DNA from: Clostridiaceae bacterium
GTDB lineage: Bacteria > Bacillota > Clostridia > Clostridiales > Clostridiaceae
Assembly (NCBI GenBank): GCA_014380625.1
Contig: JACMJL010000209.1
Coordinates: 1-47,250, forward strand
Length of the DNA: 47,250 bases
Direction: 5' to 3'
Shown here: positions 24,009 through 32,217 of the stretch, in pieces
How the letters are laid out: each line of letters starts with the position of its first letter
Numbering within the stretch: the first letter of the stretch is position 1
Position numbers and translations under genes: made by a program
The notes under the pieces: model-generated
What the model was told of the DNA's origin: nothing
Database searches by the model: none
What the model saw: only the letters and a program-made list of their open reading frames with translations

Positions 24009-24503
24009 TTAGGATCTAAAGTTAATAAATTGAAGTTCAATTCCGTAATCTTTGCTCTTAAGTAGAGCGATGGTCTGTTGGAGATCATCCTTGTCTTTAC
24101 CTGTAACTCTAACTTGAACATCCATTATTTGAACTTGAACTCGTATCTTCGAGTTTTTTATATCGGAAACAACATCTTTTGCTTTTTCTCTTGAAATTCC
24201 TTTTACAATTTTAACTGTTTGTCTTGCAGATCCTAAAGTTCCATTTTCTACTTTGCCAAAATCAAGGGCTTTAACAGAAATACCTCGTTTAACAAATTTT
24301 ACTTTTAAAACCTCCATAACTGAATTTAACCTAAATTCATCCTCAGCAACAAGTTTAATTTCCTCGCCACTTAGTTTTATTTCAGCTTTACTACCTTTAA
24401 AGTCATATCTTGTAGCAATTTCTTTAACAGACTGGTTAATAGCGTTATCTACCTCCTGCATATCTACGTCTGACACAACATCAAAAGAATATGAACTTGC
24501 CAT
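24009..24503 (-). CDS. yajQ: YajQ/UPF0234 nucleotide-binding protein
   Basis: A 164-residue soluble protein of two repeated ferredoxin-like domains, full length for the family. The start [20 protein letters not shown] and the [11 protein letters not shown] motif are characteristic. Homologues bind nucleotides, and one in Xanthomonas is reported to bind cyclic di-GMP; the function here is unknown. The ATG is preceded by AAGGAGTG. It is a single gene ending at the strong hairpin. Confidence 0.93.
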   Translation of the reverse strand: MASSYSFDVVSDVDMQEVDNAINQSVKEIATRYDFKGSKAEIKLSGEEIKLVAEDEFRLNSVMEVLKVKFVKRGISVKALDFGKVENGTLGSARQTVKIVKGISREKAKDVVSDIKNSKIRVQVQIMDVQVRVTGKDKDDLQQTIALLKSKDYGIELQFINFRS

Positions 24504-24708
24504 ATTATCACTCCTTTACCTTCTTTAACTATATTAATAGACTTTAGCGAATTTATCAACACTAAATCATGTTTTTTAATAATTTAAAAGAATAATATAG
24601 TCGTAAATGTAAAAACTAAAGTTAAAAATTATAAAGTTTTCCACAAGCTATTTGTAGAAATATATGTTAATATTGAAGGAAAGATAATTATTAGACGGAG
24701 GGTTTTTT

Positions 24709-25581
24709 ATGCGTAATTTTGTAGTTATGACCGATTCCTGTTGTGATATGCCCATTGAATATATAAAAGAAAAAAATGTACCATATATTTCTTTAACTTG
24801 TAGTTATGCTGGTAATGAATATAATGATGATTTCGGAGTCTCTTTAAGCTATAAAAAGTTTTATGAAGATGTTAGACATGGTGAATTGCCTAAAACATCT
24901 CAGCCTAATGCAGAGTCCTATTATAATGTTTACAAAAAATATGCTGAAAAAGATATGGACATACTTTATATCTGTGTATCCTCTATATTTAGCGGAGCTA
25001 TTAATAGTGCTAATATTGGGAAAGCTAAGATACTTGATGAATTTCCAAACGCAAATATATTTATAGTGGATGCTCTTACAGCTTCTCTCGGCCAAGGATT
25101 AATGCTTAAAAAAGCATATGAGATGAAAGAAGCGGGTAAAAATCTTAACGAAATATTTAATTATTTAGAAGAAAATAAGATGAAACTTAATACCTACATT
25201 AGTGTAGATGACCTGCATCATGTTAAAAGAGGTGGTAGAATATCTTCCAGTGCTGCATTAATTGGAATAGTACTTCATATTAAGCCGATAATGACAGTGG
25301 CTCATGATGGTAATCTAATGCCTATATTTAAAATTAAAGGTAGAAAAAATGCCTTAAGCAAGTTAGCAGAAATAGTTGTGGATAAGATTGAAGATTCGGA
25401 AAATCAAGTTATTGCTATTGGACACGGAGATTGTATAGAAGAGGCTGAAAAGTTAAAAATGGAGATTATAAAAAGCATAAGAGTAAAGGATGTTCTAATA
25501 AATCCAATTGGACCAGTAGTTGGAACTCATGGTGGACCTGGAGCTATGGCTATTTTTTTCTGGGGAAAAGAAAGACAATAA
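24709..25581 (+). CDS. DegV-family fatty-acid-binding protein
   Basis: A 290-residue soluble protein. DegV features are the N-terminal TDSCCDMP, TSQPNAESYY, SSIFSGAINSA, HHVKRGGRISSSAALIG and the C-terminal IGPVVGTHGGPGAMAIFF. Proteins of this type (FakB) bind fatty acids and deliver them to a FakA kinase, which is not in the window. The ATG has ACGGAGGG upstream. It is 29 bases from the PPK2 gene that follows, so they may be cotranscribed. Confidence 0.92.
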   Translation: MRNFVVMTDSCCDMPIEYIKEKNVPYISLTCSYAGNEYNDDFGVSLSYKKFYEDVRHGELPKTSQPNAESYYNVYKKYAEKDMDILYICVSSIFSGAINSANIGKAKILDEFPNANIFIVDALTASLGQGLMLKKAYEMKEAGKNLNEIFNYLEENKMKLNTYISVDDLHHVKRGGRISSSAALIGIVLHIKPIMTVAHDGNLMPIFKIKGRKNALSKLAEIVVDKIEDSENQVIAIGHGDCIEEAEKLKMEIIKSIRVKDVLINPIGPVVGTHGGPGAMAIFFWGKERQ

Positions 25582-25610
25582 CATATTATTGAGTGATGAG
25601 GGGGTAAATT

Positions 25611-27095
25611 ATGTTAGAAAAAGTTGACTTGACTAAGAAAATGGATAAAGAACAGTATAAAAAAGTTATTGAAGAAATGCAGTTAAAACTTTCATCTTTA
25701 GAAAGACAAATAAGAGAATTTAAGATACCTGTAATAATAGTTTTTGAAGGTTGGGGATCATCAGGTAAGGGAACACTAATTAATAAACTTATTTTACCCC
25801 TAGATCCAAGAGGTTTTAATGTGTATACTACCAATTATCTGTCAGAGGAGGAAAAGTTAAAGCCCTTTTTATGGAGATTTTGGGTCAAGACTCCTGAACG
25901 AGGGAGGATAGCTATTTTTGATAAGAGTTGGTACAGAAGGACTTTAGTGGAACGAATGGATAATGATATAGAGGGAGAAGATTTGAGATCTACCTTTGAC
26001 GATATTAAGTCTTTTGAAAAAGGATTAGCAGATGATGGAAATGTAATAATTAAATTTTTTCTGCATATTAGTAAAAAAGAACAAAATAATAGATTTAAAG
26101 AATTAGAGAGCAATAATTCAACTGCTTGGCGAGTTAATAAAGAAGATAAAAAACATAATCAACAATATGATGATTATATGAAAATTATAGATGAGATGAT
26201 TGAAGAAACGGATGCTGAATTCGCTCCTTGGACTGTTGTAGAGGCCACTGATAGCAGATTTGCAACAATTAAAGTTTTTACTGTGGTAATTAAGGCTCTC
26301 GAAGAAAAAATTGAGGAGTTTAATAGTAAAAAAGAAAAAAATAAGGTTAAAAACTCAATTATAACAGAAGCTTCTATTATGAATTCAACAACTTTAGAAA
26401 TTGTGGATCTTACCAAGACTATAGATAAGACTGAATATAAAGCTAAACTGAAAGAGTATCAACAAAGAATTAGAGAAATTGAACATGAAATATATATAAA
26501 AAGAATTCCAGTGCTAATTTGTTATGAAGGATGGGACGCAGCCGGTAAGGGTGGAAATATACGAAGAGTAACTCAAAACCTAGATCCTAGAGGCTATGAA
26601 GTTTCTCCAATTAGTGCTCCAACAGAGTTAGAAAATAGCCATCATTATCTTTGGAGATTTTGGAATAAAATACCTAAGGCTGGACATATCACTATATTTG
26701 ATAGGACATGGTATGGAAGGGTACTGGTGGAAAAGATTGAGGGTTTTTGTTCAGAGGATGAGTGGAAGAGATCCTATAAAGAAATCAATGATATGGAGAA
26801 ACAACTTACTAATTTTGGCATGGTAGTAGTAAAGTTCTGGTTACAAATTGATAAAGATGAGCAATTAAGAAGATTTCAGGAAAGAGAAAGCACTCCTTCG
26901 AAAAGTTGGAAGATTACTCAGGAGGATTGGAGAAATAGAGATAAGTGGGATAAATATGAAGAGGCTGCAAATGAGATGTTATTTAGAACTAGCACAACTT
27001 ATGCACCATGGACTATAGTTGAATCCAATGATAAATATTATGCAAGGTTAAAAGCTTTAAAAACCCTAATAGATGCTATAGAAAAAAAACTTTAA
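25611..27095 (+). CDS. pap: two-domain polyphosphate phosphotransferase (PPK2 class II)
   Basis: A 494-residue protein containing two PPK2 domains in tandem, each with its own P-loop and lid. The first domain (about 1-235) has GWGSSGKGTLINKL and DKSWYRR; the second (about 255-494) has GWDAAGKGGNIRRV and DRTWYGR. Fused pairs of this kind are polyphosphate:AMP phosphotransferases, which make ADP from AMP and polyphosphate. In such enzymes one domain is usually the active one. Here the second keeps the more typical signature, which is inference. GAGGGGG precedes the ATG. The polyphosphate genes at 29.5-34.2 kb lie nearby but are not in the same transcript. Confidence 0.9.
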   Translation: MLEKVDLTKKMDKEQYKKVIEEMQLKLSSLERQIREFKIPVIIVFEGWGSSGKGTLINKLILPLDPRGFNVYTTNYLSEEEKLKPFLWRFWVKTPERGRIAIFDKSWYRRTLVERMDNDIEGEDLRSTFDDIKSFEKGLADDGNVIIKFFLHISKKEQNNRFKELESNNSTAWRVNKEDKKHNQQYDDYMKIIDEMIEETDAEFAPWTVVEATDSRFATIKVFTVVIKALEEKIEEFNSKKEKNKVKNSIITEASIMNSTTLEIVDLTKTIDKTEYKAKLKEYQQRIREIEHEIYIKRIPVLICYEGWDAAGKGGNIRRVTQNLDPRGYEVSPISAPTELENSHHYLWRFWNKIPKAGHITIFDRTWYGRVLVEKIEGFCSEDEWKRSYKEINDMEKQLTNFGMVVVKFWLQIDKDEQLRRFQERESTPSKSWKITQEDWRNRDKWDKYEEAANEMLFRTSTTYAPWTIVESNDKYYARLKALKTLIDAIEKKL

Positions 27096-27132
27096 AGAAA
27101 CTGTGATAATGACATACGTGGTTCATTAGATT

Positions 27133-27173
27133 TAACATGCTTATTAGGAATATAATTAGCATGTTATTTTTTT
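27133..27173 (+). terminator. terminator of PPK2 gene
   Basis: TAACATGCT (27133-27141) pairs with AGCATGTTA (27158-27166), followed by TTTTTTT. It lies 37 bases after the PPK2 stop. Confidence 0.85.
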
Positions 27174-27236
27174 ATTGGAATTTATACTGTATAAACTCAT
27201 CACCCAATTAATCAAACAAAAGGAATGGAGTATTTA

Positions 27237-27344
27237 ATGAATAAGAAACTTACTTTTCTAGGTTTAATAGCAATCTTAATTAAGATAATTTCTAGAAATA
27301 CTATTTCCTGCGGCATGGGATTTGATACAGCGAGTAATCTATAA
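27237..27344 (+). CDS. candidate 35-residue peptide with hydrophobic leader
   Basis: A short ORF with GGAG placed 6 bases before the ATG. It starts MNKKLTFLGLIAILIKIISR, a basic then hydrophobic segment like a signal or membrane helix, and continues with NTISCGMGFDTASNL. There is a single Cys at residue 25. Codons 20-31 coincide with the 34-nt dispersed repeat. In the same frame the other copy reads R-x2-ISCGM-x3-T, with several of the differences silent. No AgrB-like processing protein is nearby and the C-terminus lacks AgrD features. It may be a real secreted or membrane peptide or a chance ORF. The rest of the 328-base gap holds only the terminator and a degenerate third repeat copy near 27349-27378. 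Confidence 0.4.
   Translation: MNKKLTFLGLIAILIKIISRNTISCGMGFDTASNL
27295..27328 (-). repeat. 34-nt dispersed repeat, copy 2
   Basis: The reverse complement of this stretch matches 23872-23905 at 27 of 34 positions, including the core CCATGCC-G-CAGGAAATAG. A weaker look-alike follows at about 27349-27378 (CCTGCAGGATTTGTAT). Confidence 0.6.
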
Positions 27345-27423
27345 CATCAAATTCCAGCCTGCAGGATTTGTATATGGAGAAAAACATCTTAATTCATATT
27401 ATTTTGTCATAGTCCCTTACTTT

Positions 27424-28683
27424 TTATCTTACTTGTCCTTCACCGTATATTATATATTTAGTAGTTGTCAATTCGTTTACACCCATTGGACCTCTAGCAT
27501 GGAGTTTTTGTGTACTTATTCCAATTTCTCCTCCAAAACCGAATTCACTACCATCAGTGAAACGAGTGGAGGCATTTACATACACAGCTGCCGCGTCTAC
27601 TTCCTTTAAAAATCTCTGAGAATTAATATAATTATTAGTTATAATAGCCTCTGAGTGATTTGTTCCATACTTATATATATGATCTATAGCAGCGTCTATG
27701 GATGGTACCACTTTTATGGCAAGTATTAGATCTAAAAATTCAGTTTCGAAGTCTTCCTCAGTTGCTAGATTAACATCACTTACTATACATTTAGTAATTT
27801 CACAACCCCTAAGTTCTACACTAAAACTATGAAGTTTTTGGCAAAGACTAGGTAAAAACGTTGAAGCAATATTTTCGTGAACTAATAAAGTCTCCATTGC
27901 ATTGCAAACACCAGGTCTTTGGGTTTTTGCATTAATAATTATATTCTCTGCCATATTAAAATCTGCAGATTCATCTACATATACATGGCAATTACCAACC
28001 CCTGTTTCAATAACTGGAACAGATGAATTTTTTACAATATTGTTAATTAGAGATGCACCGCCTCTTGGAATGAGTACATCGATATAACCCTTTAGCTTCA
28101 TCATTGCATCTACAGCCTCTCTATTTGCCGTTTCTACATATTGAAGTGTAGCTTCAGGAAGCCCACTTTCTACTAGGGCAGCTTTAAGGGAGTTAGAAAT
28201 TTCTATGTTAGAGTTTATTGCATCCGAACCTCCTCTTAGAATAACTGCATTACCAGCTTTTAGGCAAAGTGCAGATGCATCTGCTGTAACATTAGGTCTA
28301 GATTCATAGATAATTCCTATAACTCCTAAAGGGATTTTCATCCGTCCTATCTGCAAATTATTTGGCATATGAAGCATTTCGATAACGTCATTTATTGGGT
28401 CTTTTAAATTAGTAATGACCTCAATAGCATTTGACATATCCAATATTCTTTTTTTAGTCAAAATAAGTCTATCGATAAGGGGCTCAGAAATTCCTTTTTC
28501 CATAGCTGCAGCTACATCTATTTGGTTGGCAGCTAGAATTTTATCGCTATCTAAAATAAGCCTAGTTGCCATATTCCTTAAAGCTTTATTTTTAATTTCT
28601 GTCCCTATATTTGCTAGAACTCTTGAAGCTTCCCTTGCATTTTTACCTATTTCCAACATATAGTCTTCAATATTATTTTCCAT
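27424..28683 (-). CDS. proA: glutamate-5-semialdehyde dehydrogenase
   Basis: A 419-residue NADPH-dependent reductase that converts gamma-glutamyl phosphate to glutamate-5-semialdehyde in proline synthesis. The catalytic Cys lies in AKTQRPGVCNAMETLLVH. Other family motifs are IGIIYESRPNVTADA and VLIPRGGASLI near the middle, and GEIGISTQKLHARGPMG near the end. It follows proB by 21 bases on the same strand. The C-terminus ends 80 bases after the small ORF, and no clear terminator was seen there. Confidence 0.95.
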   Translation of the reverse strand: MENNIEDYMLEIGKNAREASRVLANIGTEIKNKALRNMATRLILDSDKILAANQIDVAAAMEKGISEPLIDRLILTKKRILDMSNAIEVITNLKDPINDVIEMLHMPNNLQIGRMKIPLGVIGIIYESRPNVTADASALCLKAGNAVILRGGSDAINSNIEISNSLKAALVESGLPEATLQYVETANREAVDAMMKLKGYIDVLIPRGGASLINNIVKNSSVPVIETGVGNCHVYVDESADFNMAENIIINAKTQRPGVCNAMETLLVHENIASTFLPSLCQKLHSFSVELRGCEITKCIVSDVNLATEEDFETEFLDLILAIKVVPSIDAAIDHIYKYGTNHSEAIITNNYINSQRFLKEVDAAAVYVNASTRFTDGSEFGFGGEIGISTQKLHARGPMGVNELTTTKYIIYGEGQVR

Positions 28684-28704
28684 TTTAACAACTCCTAAAA
28701 ATAA

Positions 28705-29511
28705 TTATTTGCTAAACCAGGTTCCTATTTCCTTGCCTTGAAGTAATCTGTTTATTATATTGGGGTAACTCCCGTTTGCTATTATCATAGATATCCCTGA
28801 TGAGGATGTTAATTTAGCAGCGGAAATTTTAGTAATCATTCCACCAGTGCCTAAACCTGTTTTTGTATCTTCAGCAAAGCTTTCAATGGTGGAGTCTAGT
28901 TTATCTACCCAATTAATAAGGGTGGCATTAGGATTTACTGTTGGGTCTGAGCTATATAATCCATCAATATCTGAAAGCAAAATCAATAAATCCGCATCAA
29001 GGGCTTTTGCAACCATAGCAGAAAGTGTATCATTATCTCCCAATTTAAGTTCGTCAATAGCTACTACGTCATTTTCATTTATTATTGGTATTGCACCGTA
29101 ACTTAATAAAGAAAAAAAGGCATCTCTTAAGTGATTTAATCGCTCCTCTTCAATGAAATCCTCTTTAGTAAGTAAGATTTGAGCAGCTATTTGTCCGTAT
29201 TCAGAGAAAAGCTTCTCATACATATGGACTAGAATGCCTTGACCAATTGCTGCAGCTGCTTGCTTTTCAGGTATGGTTTCAGGCTTTAATCTAAGACCAA
29301 GTTTTCCTATTCCAGCGGCAACGGCTCCAGATGAAACAAGGATAACTTCTTTTCCGCTGTTTCTTAGGTCTGACAATTGTCTTACAATACTTTCAATTCT
29401 ATTAAAATTTAAAAGACCATTAGGATGTGTTAAAGTAGAGGAGCCTACTTTTATTACTATCCTTTTAATATCCTTAATCAGTGTCACTCGTTTTGCATTA
29501 GATAAACTCAT
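28705..29511 (-). CDS. proB: glutamate 5-kinase, short form without PUA domain
   Basis: A 268-residue amino-acid kinase that phosphorylates the gamma-carboxylate of glutamate, the first step of proline synthesis. Motifs are [12 protein letters not shown] at the N-terminus, VSSGAVAAG, the substrate loop ENDVVAI and LLSDIDGLY. The C-terminal PUA domain of longer enzymes is absent, as in many Firmicutes. AGGAGGAG precedes the ATG. It lies 24 bases after the Ppx-like gene, giving an operon ppx-proB-proA. Confidence 0.95.
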   Translation of the reverse strand: MSLSNAKRVTLIKDIKRIVIKVGSSTLTHPNGLLNFNRIESIVRQLSDLRNSGKEVILVSSGAVAAGIGKLGLRLKPETIPEKQAAAAIGQGILVHMYEKLFSEYGQIAAQILLTKEDFIEEERLNHLRDAFFSLLSYGAIPIINENDVVAIDELKLGDNDTLSAMVAKALDADLLILLSDIDGLYSSDPTVNPNATLINWVDKLDSTIESFAEDTKTGLGTGGMITKISAAKLTSSSGISMIIANGSYPNIINRLLQGKEIGTWFSK

Positions 29512-29535
29512 CTGATCTCCTCCTGTGTAAAATAA

Positions 29536-30462
29536 TTAATTTATGCAATATTGTACCATATATTCATTAATTAGTCCTTCTCTTAAACCATTTGTGCTAA
29601 AAATAACTTCTTTTATATCACAATATTGAATTAAGGTAGATATTTCAGCTATAGAGGCTAAGAAAATATCTGCTCGTTCCTTTGTTAAGCCTTTAATTTG
29701 TTTTTTGTCTTCAAGAGATTTATTAATTAAATTAAGATATATTAGATCAACATCCTTGCTGGAAATTTTATAATTATGCAAAACATTTGTTTTACTTGTT
29801 AAATTGTTTCTATGTATATTTCCTAAACATCTAAAGGATCCACCAATACCAATAAGGTATTGAAAATTTATATTTTTAAGCCAGGATATTTCTTTGTAGA
29901 TATTAATGAGAAATTGTTCCAGCGCATATTTTTGCTCTGGAGAAGCGGTATTTTGTAAGTTAAACATTTCTGTAAGCCCAAGAGCTCCAAAGGGTATACT
30001 TACTTTTTCAACTAGTTCATTATCATTCATATAAATAAACTCTGAGCTACATCCACCAATATCTAAAATTAGCCCGGTTTTATAAGGCATGCTATTTTTA
30101 ATTCCAAGAAAATCATAGTAGGCTTCTTCATCACCACTTAATATACGAACATTTATGCCTGTGATTAAATATATCTTCTTTAATATAATTTCTTTATTTG
30201 GTGCTCTTCTAATGGCTTCTGTAGCAACAGCAATAATTTCAGTAACCTGAAGCTTATCACAAAGTCCTTTAAATATATTTAAGGTGGAAACAAGCAAGTC
30301 TATTTTTGATAAGGGTATGTTATTTTTATTATCCGAATTTACTCCAAGTCGTATGGTTTCTTTAATTTCATCTATAATTTCTATGGTGGAAGGATAAGTG
30401 ATTCTAGCAATGACTAGACGAACAGAATTTGAACCAATATCTATAACAGCAATTTTTTTCAT
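29536..30462 (-). CDS. Ppx/GppA-family phosphatase, short form
   Basis: A 308-residue member of the exopolyphosphatase/guanosine pentaphosphate phosphatase family, containing only the two ASKHA-type domains. The first phosphate-binding motif is AVIDIGSNSVRLVIARI, the catalytic Glu lies in ISGDEEAYYDF-like sequence (LSGDEEAYYDFLG) and the second motif is LDIGGCSSEFI. Its role could be exopolyphosphatase or (p)ppGpp phosphatase. It heads the minus-strand operon with proB and proA, and it faces a longer paralogue on the other strand across a 235-bp gap. Confidence 0.9.
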   Translation of the reverse strand: MKKIAVIDIGSNSVRLVIARITYPSTIEIIDEIKETIRLGVNSDNKNNIPLSKIDLLVSTLNIFKGLCDKLQVTEIIAVATEAIRRAPNKEIILKKIYLITGINVRILSGDEEAYYDFLGIKNSMPYKTGLILDIGGCSSEFIYMNDNELVEKVSIPFGALGLTEMFNLQNTASPEQKYALEQFLINIYKEISWLKNINFQYLIGIGGSFRCLGNIHRNNLTSKTNVLHNYKISSKDVDLIYLNLINKSLEDKKQIKGLTKERADIFLASIAEISTLIQYCDIKEVIFSTNGLREGLINEYMVQYCIN

Positions 30463-30629
30463 GGGAAACTTCCTTTCAGAGAATTCTTACCTCTAATAGT
30501 TTAATTCAGTTACATCATATATAGTATATCAGAGCGTGGAATTTTATTACAATATTAATTTTCAACTATAGTGTCATATTTGCATTAAACTAGTCTTATT
30601 TTGTTATTTTGATAAGAGAATTGTGCTAT

Positions 30630-30665
30630 AATATCTATATTATAAATAATATCTATATTATAAAT
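30630..30665. repeat. 18-bp tandem duplication before ppx-HD gene
   Basis: AATATCTATATTATAAAT occurs twice without change (30630-30647 and 30648-30665), followed by a partial third copy. It overlaps a TATAAT at 30627-30632 and repeats further -10-like boxes, so it may duplicate promoter elements. Confidence 0.75.
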
Positions 30666-30697
30666 ATTATAAATATTAAAGGCGGTTGGATTAATTT

Positions 30698-32212
30698 ATG
30701 AAAAAAGATGGCATTGAAGCAGTTGCTGCAATAGATGTTGGGTCTAATTCTATTCGTATGGTTATTGCTCAAATAAAGAGTGATGGCAGTGTGGAAATTT
30801 TAGAAGAATTGAATAAACCAACAGATATAGGACGAGATACTTTTTCAAATGGAAGAATTGAAGTTGAAACTATATATGAAGTTAGTGATATATTAAAAGG
30901 ATATTCAAATTTAATGAAAGACTATAAAATTAAAACCTATCATGCTGTATCAACTAGTGGTATAAGAGAGGCTCAAAATAGGCAATTTGTATTAGAACAA
31001 ATAAGAATAAGAACTGGAATTTTAGTTGATATTATTAGTAGTGCAGAGGAAAGGTTTTATAGCTATAAAGTATTACAGGAGAGGCTGCCGGATATAAAAA
31101 GAATTTATGAAGAAGGCTCTTTAATTATAGACATTGGGTCTGGTGGTGTAGAAATCTCTGTATATCAAAATGGCAGATTGAAGTTTACTTATAATGTCAA
31201 GGTTGGTTCCTTAAGATTAAGAGAAATGCTTTCAGATTTAGAAAAATTGACCTTAGATTTTCCTTCAATTTTAGAGGAATTTATTGAAAGTAAAATATAT
31301 ATGTTAAAACCAATAATAAAAAAATTAGAATTAAAGAATTTTATTGTATTAGGTGGAGAAATAAAGTTTTTAGCTAAGGACTCTATTAAAAAAAGTGATT
31401 TTAAGCAAATCTATTCTTCAATAAAAAGTATGACTAGTGAAAAAGTAAAGCATAAATATAAGCTTCCAGAAGAGAGAGCAGAGTTACTGCTTCCTTCAGT
31501 GATTATTTGTAATTCTTTTCTAAACATGACTAAAGCTGATACTATACATATACCTATTGTTTCACTGAGGCATGGTTTATTGGCTGATATTGTAGATCAA
31601 CGATTTGATACTCCAAGAAAAATAGGATTTTTAAATGATATTGAAAGCGTTGTTTGGAATACAGCAAGAAAATATAAAGTAGACGAAAAACACTCTGCTT
31701 ATGTTGAGGATTTATCACTTTTTATTTTTGACTCTACCTGGAGAGCACATAGAATGGAAGAACGGGATAGACTGTATCTAAGAGTAGCTTCTATTTTGCA
31801 TGATATCGGAAAATACATTAACATTAATAATCATGATATTCATGGTTATAATATTATTAAAAACGAAAATATTATGGGATTTTCTAAGAGAGAAATGAAT
31901 TTAATTGCAAACATAGCTAGATATCATAGTGAAGACAATCCTAATCATGACCATGAAAATTATGGTGAATTATATTATAAGGATAAAATTAAAATAGCCA
32001 AACTTTCTGCGATTTTAAAATTGGCGGAGGGGTTAGATATATCACACAAGCAAAAAATTGAAAAATTTGAAGTAACTATAAGTGGAAAAGAAATTATATT
32101 TAGGTATAAAACATCAGAGGATACTTTGCTGGAAGAATGGAGTTTTTTCAAAGGTGTAAGTTTTTTTGAGGAAGTAATGGGCTATAGGCCTGTAATGAAA
32201 AGAAAAGGGTGA
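30698..32212 (+). CDS. ppx: Ppx/GppA exopolyphosphatase with C-terminal HD domain
   Basis: A 504-residue protein. The N-terminal ASKHA domains (about 1-300) contain AAIDVGSNSIRMVIAQI, SAEERFYSYK and IIDIGSGGVEIS. The C-terminal HD-type domain (about 315-500) contains ASILHDIGKYININ and later His residues (ARYHSEDNP). This is the full-length exopolyphosphatase layout. It stands 5 bases before the polyphosphate kinase gene. The pairing of a polymerase and a phosphatase of polyphosphate in one operon is common. The ribosome site is AAGGCGG. Confidence 0.92.
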   Translation: MKKDGIEAVAAIDVGSNSIRMVIAQIKSDGSVEILEELNKPTDIGRDTFSNGRIEVETIYEVSDILKGYSNLMKDYKIKTYHAVSTSGIREAQNRQFVLEQIRIRTGILVDIISSAEERFYSYKVLQERLPDIKRIYEEGSLIIDIGSGGVEISVYQNGRLKFTYNVKVGSLRLREMLSDLEKLTLDFPSILEEFIESKIYMLKPIIKKLELKNFIVLGGEIKFLAKDSIKKSDFKQIYSSIKSMTSEKVKHKYKLPEERAELLLPSVIICNSFLNMTKADTIHIPIVSLRHGLLADIVDQRFDTPRKIGFLNDIESVVWNTARKYKVDEKHSAYVEDLSLFIFDSTWRAHRMEERDRLYLRVASILHDIGKYININNHDIHGYNIIKNENIMGFSKREMNLIANIARYHSEDNPNHDHENYGELYYKDKIKIAKLSAILKLAEGLDISHKQKIEKFEVTISGKEIIFRYKTSEDTLLEEWSFFKGVSFFEEVMGYRPVMKRKG

Positions 32213-32217
32213 AGTAG

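Noticed and set aside
27312-27327. Sigma-54 -24/-12 promoter (CGGCAT...TTGAT)
   Set aside because: The conserved GC of the -12 box is GA here, the second repeat copy has wrong spacing, and no gene lies suitably downstream.
27237-27344. AgrD-type autoinducer
   Set aside because: The peptide has a leader and one Cys but no acidic C-terminal tail with Pro, and no AgrB is nearby; it is kept only as an unassigned peptide candidate.
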